From an uncultured Cellulophaga sp. (GTDB lineage Bacteria; Bacteroidota; Bacteroidia; Flavobacteriales; Flavobacteriaceae): a stretch of 64,000 bases of DNA. The stretch is taken from NCBI GenBank assembly GCA_947491225.1, contig CANLIE010000007.1:1-64000 (forward strand), written 5' to 3'. Positions 44,107 through 54,538 of the stretch are shown here, one piece after another (position 1 is the first letter of the stretch; each line of letters begins with the position of its first letter). The translations under genes and the position numbers were made by a program. A model generated the notes under the pieces. That model was not told the origin of the DNA. It saw only the letters and a list, made by a program, of their open reading frames with translations, and ran no database searches.

Positions 44107-46449
44107 CTAAAATTTGTAGGTTAATGTTACTCTACCATTTATACCAGGCTCGCTTTGCCAATATATATATGATGAATAAGCAGAACCCGAAAATAAGTGT
44201 TTGTTTAAAATATTATTAACGTTGAGGGTAATGAACACATTTTTATTTTTCCAGGAAATACCACCATCTAACCTAAAATAATCAGGTAATAAAGCTTCAT
44301 TGTCTGCTGCCCATTGCCATGTAGCCCTATCTATTTGGTATTGATATCCAAGGGAAATTCCAAAACCATTTAATACATTGTTCTTAAAGGTGTAGTTTGC
44401 CCAACCATTGGTAATGTGTTTTGCATGTCCAGCAAGCTTGTTCCCTATTTTATCTGAATCGGTATCTTTTGTTATTTTTACATTGGTATTGGCATAATTA
44501 AAAACAACATCTAAGTTTGAACTTAACTTTCCTTGCATATCAAACTCAACACCTTTAGATTGTACTTCTCCAAGTTGAATTGAGAAGTTAGGATTATCTA
44601 GGTCGCCAACCTTTATGTTTTCTTTTGTTATTTGGTATGCAGTTATACTTGTATTTAGTTTTCCATTAAACCAAGATTTTTTTAGGCCAGCTTCAATGTC
44701 TTTAGCTTCTACAGGTTTAAATCTTTCTCCGGAAAAACTAGCACCATATTGAGGAGAAAATGTTTGGTCATACAAGCTGTAAATGGATAAATCTGGTAAT
44801 ATATTATAGCTTATGCCTATTCTTGGCGTAAATTTTGAATTTTCCGCATAGCTACCATAGGCAAAAACTTCAGCGTCTGTATATCTACCAGCCAAAGTAA
44901 GCCTAAGTTTATCTTGTAACATCCACATCTCATCTTGAAAGTAATAAGCATTATAGTTTATTCCTTGGTGATTTCCTTTTCCTCTTTCTCTTATATTTAA
45001 TGTGCGGTTAAACTCAGGATATATAGCATTGCCATATACTGGGTTGTATATGTTAAATGGGGTAGAAGGTAAATCTATGGTGCCACCCTGAGACCAATCT
45101 GCATAGTAGTTTAAATCACGAAAGTCATACCCTCCCATTATTTTATGAATTATACTACCAGTTTTAAATTCTCCATTAAAGTAAATTTGTCCTAATTGGT
45201 TTGTTGTTAAGGCATCCCAAAGACTTATTCTTCTATCTGCGTTGCCAATGTTATCTATACTATATGTCCAAAAACTGGCACCTTCTTGATTATAGCTCAT
45301 ATAGGCATGTTGTGCTTCTATTGACCATTTATCATTAAAAATATGAGTAATGTTTGTAAACAAACTATATTCTTCTATAGTAGTTTTTGGAAAGTCTTTA
45401 TCTATAGATGTATAATTAGCATTAAACCCACCAAGACCATCTTTTGGTAAAGCAAATACATAGGCCGCTCCAATTAATTGATTGGATTTTTGATATGTAA
45501 ATTCTGTGCTAATCGAAGTTTTATCTGTTATTAAGTATTTAACTGATGGCACTATGCTTAATCTTTCTGATTCTTCATAATCTCTATGTGATTCTTGTGA
45601 TGAATACATTCCATTAAAACGATATTGCAATTTTCCGTCATTGGTTAATTTTCCACCAGAGTCCAATGTTCCCCTAAAAGTATTATAATTACCAGCGGTT
45701 ACACTAATAGTATTGATTGTTTCCGTAGTTGGCTTTTTGGTTACTACATTGTAAAAGCCACCTGGTTCACCAGCAGCCATCATAAAACCAGATGGTCCTT
45801 TAACAAATTCTATAGTTTCAACCATAGACATATCTTCAGATAATGGTCCCCATGGCATTTCCATATTCATTCCATTCCTAAAAGCAGGTAGTTTAAAACC
45901 TCTCATATTTATTCTAGCAAAGCTACCCCAATGCTCAATCATCTGAGCGCCACTAACATTACGTGTAACATTTTCCATCATACTTATAATGTTTTGGTTT
46001 TCAATTAATTCATTACTAATTATTTGTATGTTTTGTGGTAATTTGGCTGTTTCTGTCTTTAATCTTAAAGATGTAGATGGTTTGTGAACTAGAAATTTGT
46101 TTGTTTGTTTTCCGTCTACAATTACTTCATCTAGATTCTCAGTAGACTTAATTAGTGTAATATCTTTAATTACATCTTTTCTTTCTTCACTAATAACAAT
46201 AGTAACTATTTGCTTTAAATAGCCAACATTGGTAACTACTAATTTATAAGTGCCAACAGTAATATTTTTTAAAGAATAATTACCGTTTGTATTTGTATAA
46301 GTCCCTTTGCTAGTTCCTTGTAATGTTACATTTACATTGGGTATAGGGTCCCCTAATTCTGTTATGATTTTACCTTTAATACTTGTTGTTTGTGCTAAAG
46401 AAACGAAAGCAAATAATAACGTTAAGATAAAAATGTAAGTTTTTTTCAT
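44107..46449 (-). CDS. TonB-dependent siderophore receptor
   Basis: 780 residues. Signal peptide ending SLAQ, carboxypeptidase-regulatory-like domain at about 22-105 (IKGKIITELGDPIPNVNVTL), plug at about 125-235 (EFVKGPSGFMMAAGEPGGF, the siderophore-receptor mark) and a 22-strand barrel ending in YKF. Imports a ferric siderophore across the outer membrane using TonB energy. Divergent from an AraC regulator, as in PchR/FptA-type systems. Confidence 0.92.
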   Translation of the reverse strand: MKKTYIFILTLLFAFVSLAQTTSIKGKIITELGDPIPNVNVTLQGTSKGTYTNTNGNYSLKNITVGTYKLVVTNVGYLKQIVTIVISEERKDVIKDITLIKSTENLDEVIVDGKQTNKFLVHKPSTSLRLKTETAKLPQNIQIISNELIENQNIISMMENVTRNVSGAQMIEHWGSFARINMRGFKLPAFRNGMNMEMPWGPLSEDMSMVETIEFVKGPSGFMMAAGEPGGFYNVVTKKPTTETINTISVTAGNYNTFRGTLDSGGKLTNDGKLQYRFNGMYSSQESHRDYEESERLSIVPSVKYLITDKTSISTEFTYQKSNQLIGAAYVFALPKDGLGGFNANYTSIDKDFPKTTIEEYSLFTNITHIFNDKWSIEAQHAYMSYNQEGASFWTYSIDNIGNADRRISLWDALTTNQLGQIYFNGEFKTGSIIHKIMGGYDFRDLNYYADWSQGGTIDLPSTPFNIYNPVYGNAIYPEFNRTLNIRERGKGNHQGINYNAYYFQDEMWMLQDKLRLTLAGRYTDAEVFAYGSYAENSKFTPRIGISYNILPDLSIYSLYDQTFSPQYGASFSGERFKPVEAKDIEAGLKKSWFNGKLNTSITAYQITKENIKVGDLDNPNFSIQLGEVQSKGVEFDMQGKLSSNLDVVFNYANTNVKITKDTDSDKIGNKLAGHAKHITNGWANYTFKNNVLNGFGISLGYQYQIDRATWQWAADNEALLPDYFRLDGGISWKNKNVFITLNVNNILNKHLFSGSAYSSYIYWQSEPGINGRVTLTYKF

Positions 46450-46529
46450 AAAATAATTGTTATTTATATTTAGTCTAAATAAATTTGAAGCAAAATTAAT
46501 GTTAAATAAAAAGGACTAAATGACGAGAT

Positions 46530-47495
46530 TTGGAAAAAAAAAGACGTAAGTCAGTAGAGCTGGTTTCTAGCTTAGAGAATACAATTGGTAGTGTTGTTAA
46601 TACATTAATAGTTGATGGTATAACAATTACCAAGTACAATGTTAGGGATGAATATGGAACAGGTGAAATTTTAGTTTATAAATTTAAAGGTGTATTGTTA
46701 AGTATACGCAAGTTTTCACTTAAACAAGATTTATTAATTACAGCTGCTAAGCATTCTTATGTAGCTCAGTTATCTTTTTTGGTCTCTGGGGAGGTATTTT
46801 TTTATCAAAAAGATGAGGAAGAATCTGTTTATGAAAGTCAAGAAGCTTATATCTCTAATCTAAATAAGTTTAAAGGAGTTATAAAACTATCTTCTAGGCA
46901 AAAGTTTTATGAGATAAATATAAAATTATCTCATAATTACCTTAAGCGTATAGGCTGTGATGAGTACTTTACTAAAGATAATATTAAAGGCAGAAAATGT
47001 GTGCTTCCTTTAAGGGCAGATGTTTTAAATATTTTGTCTGAATTGGATCAAATTGCATATAAAGGATTAAGTAAGGTTTTGTTTATAAATGCCAAGATAC
47101 AAGAGTTATTAGCTTTACAAATAAACGATTTTGAGTTTCAAAAAAGAAGAGGGGATAGTTATAATTTTACATATTCAGCTTTAAAAAAGGTGTATAAGGT
47201 AAAAGGGTTTATAACTAAAAATCTACAATGCCATTATTCAATAGCTTCGCTTGCAAAAATTGTTGGTTTAAATGAGTATGAGTTAAAGCAAGAATTTAAA
47301 CTTGTAGTGGGGACATCTATTAATAAGTTCGAGAGAGAGATTAAGATGAAAAAGGCAAAGGATTTGTTAAAAATTAGTAATATGCCCATTTATGAAATTG
47401 CAGAATTTGTTGGATATAAAAACGCCACACATTTTAGTGCAGCGTTTAAGAAATATTATGGTAAAAACCCTAAAGAAATTAGGAATAATTTATAG
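46530..47495 (+). CDS. AraC-family regulator (PchR-like)
   Basis: 321 residues; probable TTG start, because the only nearby ATG (46520) is out of frame. C-terminal AraC double helix-turn-helix from about 215, with YSIASLAKIVGLNEYELKQEF and IYEIAEFVGYKNATHFSAAFKKYYGKNP. The N-terminal part is a cupin-like sensor. Likely controls the divergent TonB receptor in answer to iron-siderophore. Overlaps the convergent kdsA end by 6 bp. Confidence 0.85.
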   Translation: MEKKRRKSVELVSSLENTIGSVVNTLIVDGITITKYNVRDEYGTGEILVYKFKGVLLSIRKFSLKQDLLITAAKHSYVAQLSFLVSGEVFFYQKDEEESVYESQEAYISNLNKFKGVIKLSSRQKFYEINIKLSHNYLKRIGCDEYFTKDNIKGRKCVLPLRADVLNILSELDQIAYKGLSKVLFINAKIQELLALQINDFEFQKRRGDSYNFTYSALKKVYKVKGFITKNLQCHYSIASLAKIVGLNEYELKQEFKLVVGTSINKFEREIKMKKAKDLLKISNMPIYEIAEFVGYKNATHFSAAFKKYYGKNPKEIRNNL

Positions 47496-48308
47496 ACTAA
47501 TTACAGTTTTTCTAATAGCTACTAGATTAGTTAGTAGTTTTTCTAAGTGATCTAAGTGCAGCATATTGGCGCCATCACTTTTAGCATTTGCAGGATCAAA
47601 ATGGGTTTCTATAAAAATACCATCTACTCCTGTAGCAATACCAGCCCGTGCAATGGTTTCTATCATATCTGGTCTTCCGCCAGTAACACCCGAAGATTGA
47701 TTAGGTTGTTGTAGAGAGTGTGTAACATCTAACACCACTGGTGCATATTGCTTCATAGTTGGGATACCTCTAAAATCAACAACCATATCTTGGTACCCAA
47801 ACATAGTTCCACGATCAGTAACCATAACCTGTTGGTTGTTGCTATCTATTACTTTTTTTACTGCGTGTTGCATACTCTCAGGACTCATAAATTGTCCTTT
47901 TTTTAGGTTTACTACTTTGCCTGTGTTGGCAGCAGCAACAACTAAATCTGTTTGTCTTACTAAAAATGCAGGGATTTGTAGTACATCTACATATTCTGCA
48001 GCCATTGCAGCGTCAGAAACTTCGTGAATATCTGTAACAGTAGGAACATTAAAAGTTTCTGAAACTTTTCTAAGTATTTTAAGAGCTATTTCATCTCCAA
48101 TTCCTGTAAAAGAATCTACTCTACTACGGTTTGCTTTTTTAAAACTTCCTTTAAAAACATAAGGAATCTCTAACTTATTTGTAATAGTCATTATTTTTTC
48201 AGCAATACGTAAAGCCATTTCTTCACTTTCTATGGCACATGGTCCAGATAATAAGAAAAAATTATTAGTATTAGTATGTTTTATTTGAGGTATGAGGTCT
48301 AAATTCAT
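47490..48308 (-). CDS. kdsA: 3-deoxy-8-phosphooctulonate synthase
   Basis: 272 residues. Joins arabinose 5-phosphate and PEP for KDO of lipopolysaccharide. Motifs: SGPCAIESEEMALRIAE, KGSFKKANRSR, DIHEVSDAA, VTDRGTMFGY and DVTHSLQQPN. Cytoplasmic, single gene. Confidence 0.95.
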   Translation of the reverse strand: MNLDLIPQIKHTNTNNFFLLSGPCAIESEEMALRIAEKIMTITNKLEIPYVFKGSFKKANRSRVDSFTGIGDEIALKILRKVSETFNVPTVTDIHEVSDAAMAAEYVDVLQIPAFLVRQTDLVVAAANTGKVVNLKKGQFMSPESMQHAVKKVIDSNNQQVMVTDRGTMFGYQDMVVDFRGIPTMKQYAPVVLDVTHSLQQPNQSSGVTGGRPDMIETIARAGIATGVDGIFIETHFDPANAKSDGANMLHLDHLEKLLTNLVAIRKTVISL

Positions 48309-48405
48309 CTTTGCTAAAATTTGTGTTTACAAAGATAATGGTTTTTGTATGTATTAGTGTTTATGTAAACTACTTAGAAATCAATGAAATGAGAAATTTT
48401 GTTCT

Positions 48406-48439
48406 TTTGCTTTTCACTTAAAAAAATAGAGTATCTTTG
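48406..48439 (+). promoter_or_regulatory. promoter of typA
   Basis: -33 TTTG at 48406-48409, 22-base spacer, -7 TATCTTTG at 48432-48439. The best match in this window to the Bacteroidota promoter consensus, 40 bases before the ATG. Confidence 0.7.
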
Positions 48440-48479
48440 CGCCCGCATTTAGGAAGGTAAGTGCATTTAAAAATCAGTT

Positions 48480-50279
48480 ATGTCAACAACAAAGAACATT
48501 GCAATTATTGCCCACGTAGATCATGGGAAAACAACATTGGTAGATAAGATTATGTACCATTGTCAATTGTTTAGAGAGAACCAGAATACAGGAGACCTTA
48601 TTTTAGATAACAACGATTTGGAACGTGAACGCGGGATTACAATTGTTTCTAAAAACGTTTCTGTAGTCTATAAAGGTACAAAAATAAATATTATTGATAC
48701 TCCTGGTCACGCCGATTTTGGTGGTGAAGTAGAAAGGGTACTTAATATGGCAGATGGAGTTTTACTTTTAGTAGATGCTTTTGAAGGACCAATGCCTCAA
48801 ACTCGTTTTGTATTACAAAAGGCAATAGACTTAGGTTTAAAACCTTGTGTTGTTGTAAATAAAGTTGATAAAGAAAATTGTACACCAGAAGAAGTACATG
48901 AAAAAGTTTTTGACTTAATGTTTGAATTAGGTGCAGAAGAGTGGCAATTAGATTTTCCAACAGTTTACGGTTCAGCAAAAAATAACTGGATGAGTGATGA
49001 TTGGAAAAATGAAACAGATAATATAGAACCATTATTAGATATGGTAATAGAGCATATACCATCTTTTGAGCCAAAAGAAGGTAACACACAAATGCTTATT
49101 ACTTCTCTAGATTATTCTTCTTTTACAGGTAGGATTGCTATTGGTAGATTACAACGTGGTAGTTTAAAAGAAGGGCAACAAATTTCTTTGGTAAAAAGAG
49201 ATGGTAGCGTTGTAAAATCTAAAATTAAAGAATTATATACTTTTGAAGGGCTTGGTAGGCTAAAAGTAGAAGAAGTAACTACTGGAGATATTTGTGCTAT
49301 TGTAGGGTTAGAAGGTTTTGAAATTGGTGATACAGTTGCAGATATAGAAAATCCAGAACAATTACAAACAATAGCAATAGATGAGCCAACAATGAGTATG
49401 TTGTTCACTATTAATGACTCTCCTTTCTTTGGTAAAGATGGTAAGTTTGTTACTTCTCGTCATATAAAAGAGCGTTTAGAGCGTGAGCTAGAAAAAAACT
49501 TGGCACTGCGTGTTAATGAAACCGATAGTGCTGATAAATTTTTAGTATTTGGTCGTGGTGTATTACACTTGTCTGTATTAATAGAAACAATGCGTAGAGA
49601 AGGCTATGAACTGCAAATTGGGCAACCACAAGTTATTATAAAAGAGATTGATGGTGTTAAATGTGAGCCTATAGAGGCATTAACTATAGATTTACCAGAA
49701 ACAGTATCTGGAAAGGCTGTAGAAATGGTTTCTATGCGTAAGGGTGAAATGACCAGTATGGAAGCAAAAGGAGAGCGTATGGTATGCGAATTCTTAATTC
49801 CTTCTCGTGGTATTATTGGTCTTAGAAACCAATTATTAACTGCTACTGCTGGTGAAGCTATTATGGCACACCGTTTCTTAGAGTATCAACCAATGCGAGG
49901 TGATATTCCACAAAGACAAAATGGTTCTTTAGTTTCTATGGAAACAGGAAAAGCTATTCCTTATTCTATTGATAAATTACAGGATAGAGGTAAATTCTTT
50001 GTAGATCCAGGTGAAGATATTTACGAAGGTCAAGTAATTGGTGAAAATTCTAGAGGTGATGATATGACCGTTAATATTACCAAAACTAAAAAATTATCAA
50101 ATGTACGTTCCTCAGGAGCAGATGATAAAGCTAAAATTGTACCTGCAATTAAATTCTCTTTAGAAGAAGCGTTAGAATATATACAAAAAGATGAGTATGT
50201 AGAAGTTACCCCTATACACTTAAGATTACGTAAAATTTATTTAACAGAAAACGAACGTAAACGTAATAAAATAGCTTAA
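48480..50279 (+). CDS. typA: translational GTPase TypA/BipA
   Basis: 599 residues. G1 AHVDHGKTTL, G3 DTPGHADFGGEVER, G4 NKVDK, then EF-G-like domains and the TypA-specific C-terminal domain (IIGLRNQLLTATAGEA). Ribosome-associated GTPase used in stress and cold growth. Single gene with own promoter and terminator. Confidence 0.96.
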   Translation: MSTTKNIAIIAHVDHGKTTLVDKIMYHCQLFRENQNTGDLILDNNDLERERGITIVSKNVSVVYKGTKINIIDTPGHADFGGEVERVLNMADGVLLLVDAFEGPMPQTRFVLQKAIDLGLKPCVVVNKVDKENCTPEEVHEKVFDLMFELGAEEWQLDFPTVYGSAKNNWMSDDWKNETDNIEPLLDMVIEHIPSFEPKEGNTQMLITSLDYSSFTGRIAIGRLQRGSLKEGQQISLVKRDGSVVKSKIKELYTFEGLGRLKVEEVTTGDICAIVGLEGFEIGDTVADIENPEQLQTIAIDEPTMSMLFTINDSPFFGKDGKFVTSRHIKERLERELEKNLALRVNETDSADKFLVFGRGVLHLSVLIETMRREGYELQIGQPQVIIKEIDGVKCEPIEALTIDLPETVSGKAVEMVSMRKGEMTSMEAKGERMVCEFLIPSRGIIGLRNQLLTATAGEAIMAHRFLEYQPMRGDIPQRQNGSLVSMETGKAIPYSIDKLQDRGKFFVDPGEDIYEGQVIGENSRGDDMTVNITKTKKLSNVRSSGADDKAKIVPAIKFSLEEALEYIQKDEYVEVTPIHLRLRKIYLTENERKRNKIA

Positions 50280-50300
50280 GCTTTATAAGCTTAGCCAAAT

Positions 50301-50333
50301 AAAAATCCTAACTATATGAGTTGGGATTTTTTT
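50301..50333 (+). terminator. intrinsic terminator after typA
   Basis: ATCCTAACT / AGTTGGGAT stem (one G-T pair) with A run before and T run after. Confidence 0.8.
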
Positions 50334-50637
50334 ATATTGGTATTGTACTTGCGTTAAGTGATGAAAGGTTACGGAGAGTGTCATTCTGAATTTGTTTCAG
50401 AATCTCATTACTGTAAACCAACCTTCTGTAATATTACCCTGAAATAAACTCGGGGTAACGTAGTGTTATATGGCTAAAAACGGATATACAATTTTATACA
50501 GCAAATTTAACATTTGCAAGACCTAATTTTATAGAAGGGCTATGGTAAAATTAAAAACGAAGCAATGTGTCTATATATGCAGCGGCTACAAGATGTAATA
50601 GATTTTTAACTGTCAATCATACGCTCTTAAACTAATA
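50334..50637. other. gene-free gap with a flavobacterial-type intergenic repeat
   Basis: Holds GTCATTCTGAATTTGTTTC followed by AGAATCTCA at about 50382-50412, a small hairpin (ATTCTGAA / TTCAGAAT). No gene seen. Confidence 0.5.
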
Positions 50638-51321
50638 TTAAATACCTCTTTGTACTACTTCAAAAACTTTGTTTTCATCACACTTTAAAGTCTTGGAGGG
50701 GTATTTTAAAATCAAGGCGTAATCATGTGTTGCCATTAAAATAGTTCTACCAGTTTTGTTTATTTCTTGCAAGACCTTCATTACTTCTACGCTGGTTTGA
50801 GGATCCAAATTTCCTGTAGGTTCATCTGCTAATATGAGTTCAGGATCATTGAGTAAGGCACGTGCAATGGCAATGCGTTGTTGCTCACCACCAGATAACT
50901 CGTGTGGAAATTTAAAGCCTTTTGTTTTCATACCAACTTTATCCAATACCTCTTCTATTTTTACTTCCATTTTAGAAGCATCTTTCCATCCAGTTGCTTT
51001 TAATACAAAAAGCAGGTTATTGTTTATTGTTCTATCAGGTAATAACTTAAAGTCTTGAAATACAATACCTAGTTTTCGTCTTAAAAATGGGATATCTTTT
51101 TCTTTTAACGTTTTTAAATCCATATCTACTATATTACCATCACCCTCCCGTAGTGCCAAGTCACCATAAAGTGTTTTCATAAAGCTACTTTTTCCACTCC
51201 CTGTTTTTCCTATTAAATAAACAAACTCACCTTTTTTTACTTTTAAGGATATGTTGTTTAATACTAAATTTTCTTTTTGGTAAACGGAAACGTCTTTAAG
51301 CTCCAATATAGTGTCTTGCAT
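50638..51321 (-). CDS. ftsE: FtsE-like ABC transporter ATP-binding protein
   Basis: 227 residues. Walker [11 protein letters not shown]-loop [10 protein letters not shown], signature LSGGEQQR, Walker [10 protein letters not shown]-loop MATHD. The [10 protein letters not shown] form is typical of FtsE, which with FtsX controls septal wall hydrolases. No ftsX gene is adjacent; in Bacteroidota it is often elsewhere. Confidence 0.88.
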   Translation of the reverse strand: MQDTILELKDVSVYQKENLVLNNISLKVKKGEFVYLIGKTGSGKSSFMKTLYGDLALREGDGNIVDMDLKTLKEKDIPFLRRKLGIVFQDFKLLPDRTINNNLLFVLKATGWKDASKMEVKIEEVLDKVGMKTKGFKFPHELSGGEQQRIAIARALLNDPELILADEPTGNLDPQTSVEVMKVLQEINKTGRTILMATHDYALILKYPSKTLKCDENKVFEVVQRGI

Positions 51322-51498
51322 AAATTTTTATTATGAATAATTTTACTGGTATTATTGTTGATATAAAAGTAATAAGTTCTAGGGTAATACTTGGTAACTA
51401 AACCTAAAAATATTTTCTTTAGTAGTAGATATACTTCTAAACAATTTTTAACGTTATATAATTTAACAAGGGTATATCACTTTAATGCCTAAGTCTAT

Positions 51499-54400
51499 AT
51501 GAAAATGAAAAAAATTGCATTACTCCTATGTTTTATGGGGATGTCTTACTATGGCATTTCTCAAAAAACCGAAGTTTACACACACGACAAAAAAGATTAT
51601 CTAGATGCATTGTCTTTGTATAATGACAAACAATACCAAGCCTCTCAGGCCATTTTTAAAAAAGTAGCAAATAAGACAACCGACTATGAGACAAAAGCAA
51701 ATAGTACTTATTATGTTGCTACAGCTGCCATTCGTCTTAATCAACTAGGAGCAGATAAGTTAATGGAGCAATTTGTAGAAGACTACCCCACTTCTACAAA
51801 GAGGAATACGGCTTTTTTAGATGTTGCAGATTATTACTTTGAAACTGGTAAGTATCCGCATGCACTAAAATGGTACAAAAAAGTAGATCAGTCCTCTATG
51901 TCTAGGAAAGATAAAGAACGGTTTGAATTTAATAATGGGTATGCCTTATTTTCATCAAAGAAATATAAAGAAGCAGAACCTTATTTAAATAGAGTTTCCA
52001 ATTCATCAACTTATGGATCTCAAGCCAAATACTACTTAGGATATATTTCTTATCAACAGAACGACTATGAAGAGGCTAGTGAGCGTTTTGATCAGATTAC
52101 AGATCAGGATGAGTTAAAGGAAAAATTGTCATACTATCAAGCAGATATGAATTTTAAGCTTGGTAATTTTGAAAAGGCTATAGCATTAGCCAAAGAACAG
52201 TTGGCAAAGTCCGATAGGAATGAAATTTCTGAACTTAATAAAATTATAGGAGAAAGTTATTTTAACTTAAAACAATATAACAATGCCATTCCTTACCTAA
52301 AAGAATATAGAGGAAAAAGTGGCAAATGGAATAATACAGATTATTATTTATTAGGTTATAGTTATTACAAGCAAGGAGATTATGCTAATGGTATAGATCA
52401 ATTTAATAATATTATAGATGGTAATAATAGTGTTGCCCAAAATGCATATTATCATTTGGCAGAATGTTATCTAAAACTCGACAAAAAGAAAGAAGCCTTA
52501 AATGCTTTTAAGAATGCAGCACAAATGGATTATTCTGAAGAGATTAAAAAAGATGCGTTTTTAAATTATGCAAGGTTAAGCTATGAAGTTGGTAATGCTT
52601 ATGAAAGTGTACCAACAGTGTTGACTACTTATTTGGAAACATACCCAAATAGTGAGCATACAGAAGAAATACAAGAGCTTTTAGTAGATTCATACATTAC
52701 ATCAAAAAACTTTAAAGGTGCAATGGAGCTTTTAGAAAAAAATAAAAACTATGCCAGTAAGGAAACATACCAGAGAGTTGCATTCTATAGAGGAGTAGAG
52801 TTATTTGTGGAGTCTGATTATGAAGGTGCAAATGATGCTTTTACTAAGTCTTTAGATAATGCAGAAGATGAAATATTTAAGGCAAGAGCATTATTTTGGA
52901 AAGCTGAGTCCGAGTATTTGCTGAATAAGTTTGATGATGCACTAGCTACATTTAAAGATTTTCAACAAAGCGCTAGTTCTAGTAATGTAGATGAGTACAA
53001 AGAGTATGATTATAATTTGGCATATACCTATTTTAAGTTAAATGATTATACAAATGCCATTACTCATTTTAAAAAGTTCACCACAAAAGGTAAAGGTGTA
53101 GATGAAACAAAGTTGAATGATGCGTATTTACGTTTAGGAGATTGTTATTTTGTATCCAGCAAGTACTGGCCTGCAATAGAAACTTATAACGTCGCATTAA
53201 AAAACAGAGGTGGACAAAAAGATTATGCAGCTTTCCAAAGAGCACTTAGTTATGGTTTTGTTGGTAAAACGGATAAAAAGATTGATGAATTAAATGGTTT
53301 TATATCTAAGTATTCTAAATCAACACTTAAAGATGATGTTTTGTATGAACTTGGTAATTCCTATGTTAAATTAGGAAAAGAGCAACAAGGCTTAAATGCT
53401 TATGATAGAATTATAAAAGAATATAAAGGTAGTGGATTAGTACCAAAAGCACTGTTACGCCAAGGATTAGTACATTATAATGCCAGTAGAAATGAACAAG
53501 CACTAACAAAATTTAAGATTATAGTTCGTGATTATTCTAAAACACAAGAAGCCATACAAGCAGTATCCACAGCAAAATTAGTATATGTAGACTTGGGCAG
53601 AGTAGATGAATATGCTAATTGGGTAAAAGATATAGATTTTGTTGAGGTTACCAATCTAGAATTAGATAATGCGACTTATGAGTCAGCGGAAAAACAATTG
53701 TTGGAAAATAAAACAGATGCAGCTATACGGGGTTTTTTAAATTACATAAAAGACTTTCCTAATGGGGCAAATACTTTGCAAGCAAACTTTAAATTGGCAC
53801 AATTGTATTTTGAAAAAAAAGATAAAGATAGAGCATTACCTTACTATACGTATGTAGCAGATCAAGGAGCTAGTGAATTTACAGAACAAGCTTTAACAAG
53901 GGTTTGTGAGATTTATATAAGTAAAGATAAATATGCTCCAGCTTTTCCATATTTAGAAAAATTAGAAGAAACAGCTAATATTAAGCAGAATGTGACTTTT
54001 GCTCAGTCTAATTTAATGAAAGGGTATTATACTCAAAAGAACTATGAAAAAACTCTGATTTATGCTGAAAAAGTGTTGGCAACACCTAATACAGATGATA
54101 GAATAAAGAGTGATGCGCATATTATGATTGCAAGATCTGCAATTAAAACGAATAATGAAGCAAAGGCGAAAGAAGCATATGCCATTGTGCAGAAAATTGC
54201 TAGTGGAGAAAGAGCAGCAGAAGCATGGTATTATGATTCTTACTTTAAGAACAAGGAACAGTCTTATGAAGAATCTTCCGCTTCTATACAGACTTTGGTA
54301 AAAGATTTTTCCGGTTATAAAGAATGGGCGGGTAAAGGATTGTTAATTATGGCAAAAAATTATTATGCCTTAGGTGATGCATACCAAGCAAATTATATTC

Positions 54401-54525
54401 TTGAGAATATTATTAAAAGCTTTAAGAAGTACCCAGAGATAGTGGCAGAGGCAAAAGTAGAGCAAAATATAATTAAGCAAAAAGAAGCCCGTAGTAACTC
54501 ATCTATTAACCCAAGGCAAAATTAA
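51499..54525 (+). CDS. large tetratricopeptide-repeat protein, secreted
   Basis: 1008 residues. Signal peptide ending GISQ, then TPR units over nearly the whole length (patterns like YLLGYSYYKQGDYANGIDQF and AYLRLGDCYFVSSKYWPAI). No lipobox, so periplasmic or surface. Followed 13 bp later by an outer-membrane barrel gene, so the two probably form one unit. I considered SprE/PorW of the gliding secretion system, but the length and lack of a lipobox argue against it. Confidence 0.85.
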   Translation: MKMKKIALLLCFMGMSYYGISQKTEVYTHDKKDYLDALSLYNDKQYQASQAIFKKVANKTTDYETKANSTYYVATAAIRLNQLGADKLMEQFVEDYPTSTKRNTAFLDVADYYFETGKYPHALKWYKKVDQSSMSRKDKERFEFNNGYALFSSKKYKEAEPYLNRVSNSSTYGSQAKYYLGYISYQQNDYEEASERFDQITDQDELKEKLSYYQADMNFKLGNFEKAIALAKEQLAKSDRNEISELNKIIGESYFNLKQYNNAIPYLKEYRGKSGKWNNTDYYLLGYSYYKQGDYANGIDQFNNIIDGNNSVAQNAYYHLAECYLKLDKKKEALNAFKNAAQMDYSEEIKKDAFLNYARLSYEVGNAYESVPTVLTTYLETYPNSEHTEEIQELLVDSYITSKNFKGAMELLEKNKNYASKETYQRVAFYRGVELFVESDYEGANDAFTKSLDNAEDEIFKARALFWKAESEYLLNKFDDALATFKDFQQSASSSNVDEYKEYDYNLAYTYFKLNDYTNAITHFKKFTTKGKGVDETKLNDAYLRLGDCYFVSSKYWPAIETYNVALKNRGGQKDYAAFQRALSYGFVGKTDKKIDELNGFISKYSKSTLKDDVLYELGNSYVKLGKEQQGLNAYDRIIKEYKGSGLVPKALLRQGLVHYNASRNEQALTKFKIIVRDYSKTQEAIQAVSTAKLVYVDLGRVDEYANWVKDIDFVEVTNLELDNATYESAEKQLLENKTDAAIRGFLNYIKDFPNGANTLQANFKLAQLYFEKKDKDRALPYYTYVADQGASEFTEQALTRVCEIYISKDKYAPAFPYLEKLEETANIKQNVTFAQSNLMKGYYTQKNYEKTLIYAEKVLATPNTDDRIKSDAHIMIARSAIKTNNEAKAKEAYAIVQKIASGERAAEAWYYDSYFKNKEQSYEESSASIQTLVKDFSGYKEWAGKGLLIMAKNYYALGDAYQANYILENIIKSFKKYPEIVAEAKVEQNIIKQKEARSNSSINPRQN

Positions 54526-54538
54526 ATATAAGAACACT

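Noticed and set aside
51499-54525. Identification as SprE/PorW of the type IX secretion system
   Set aside because: Longer than SprE as I know it and without a lipoprotein signal; left as a general TPR protein.
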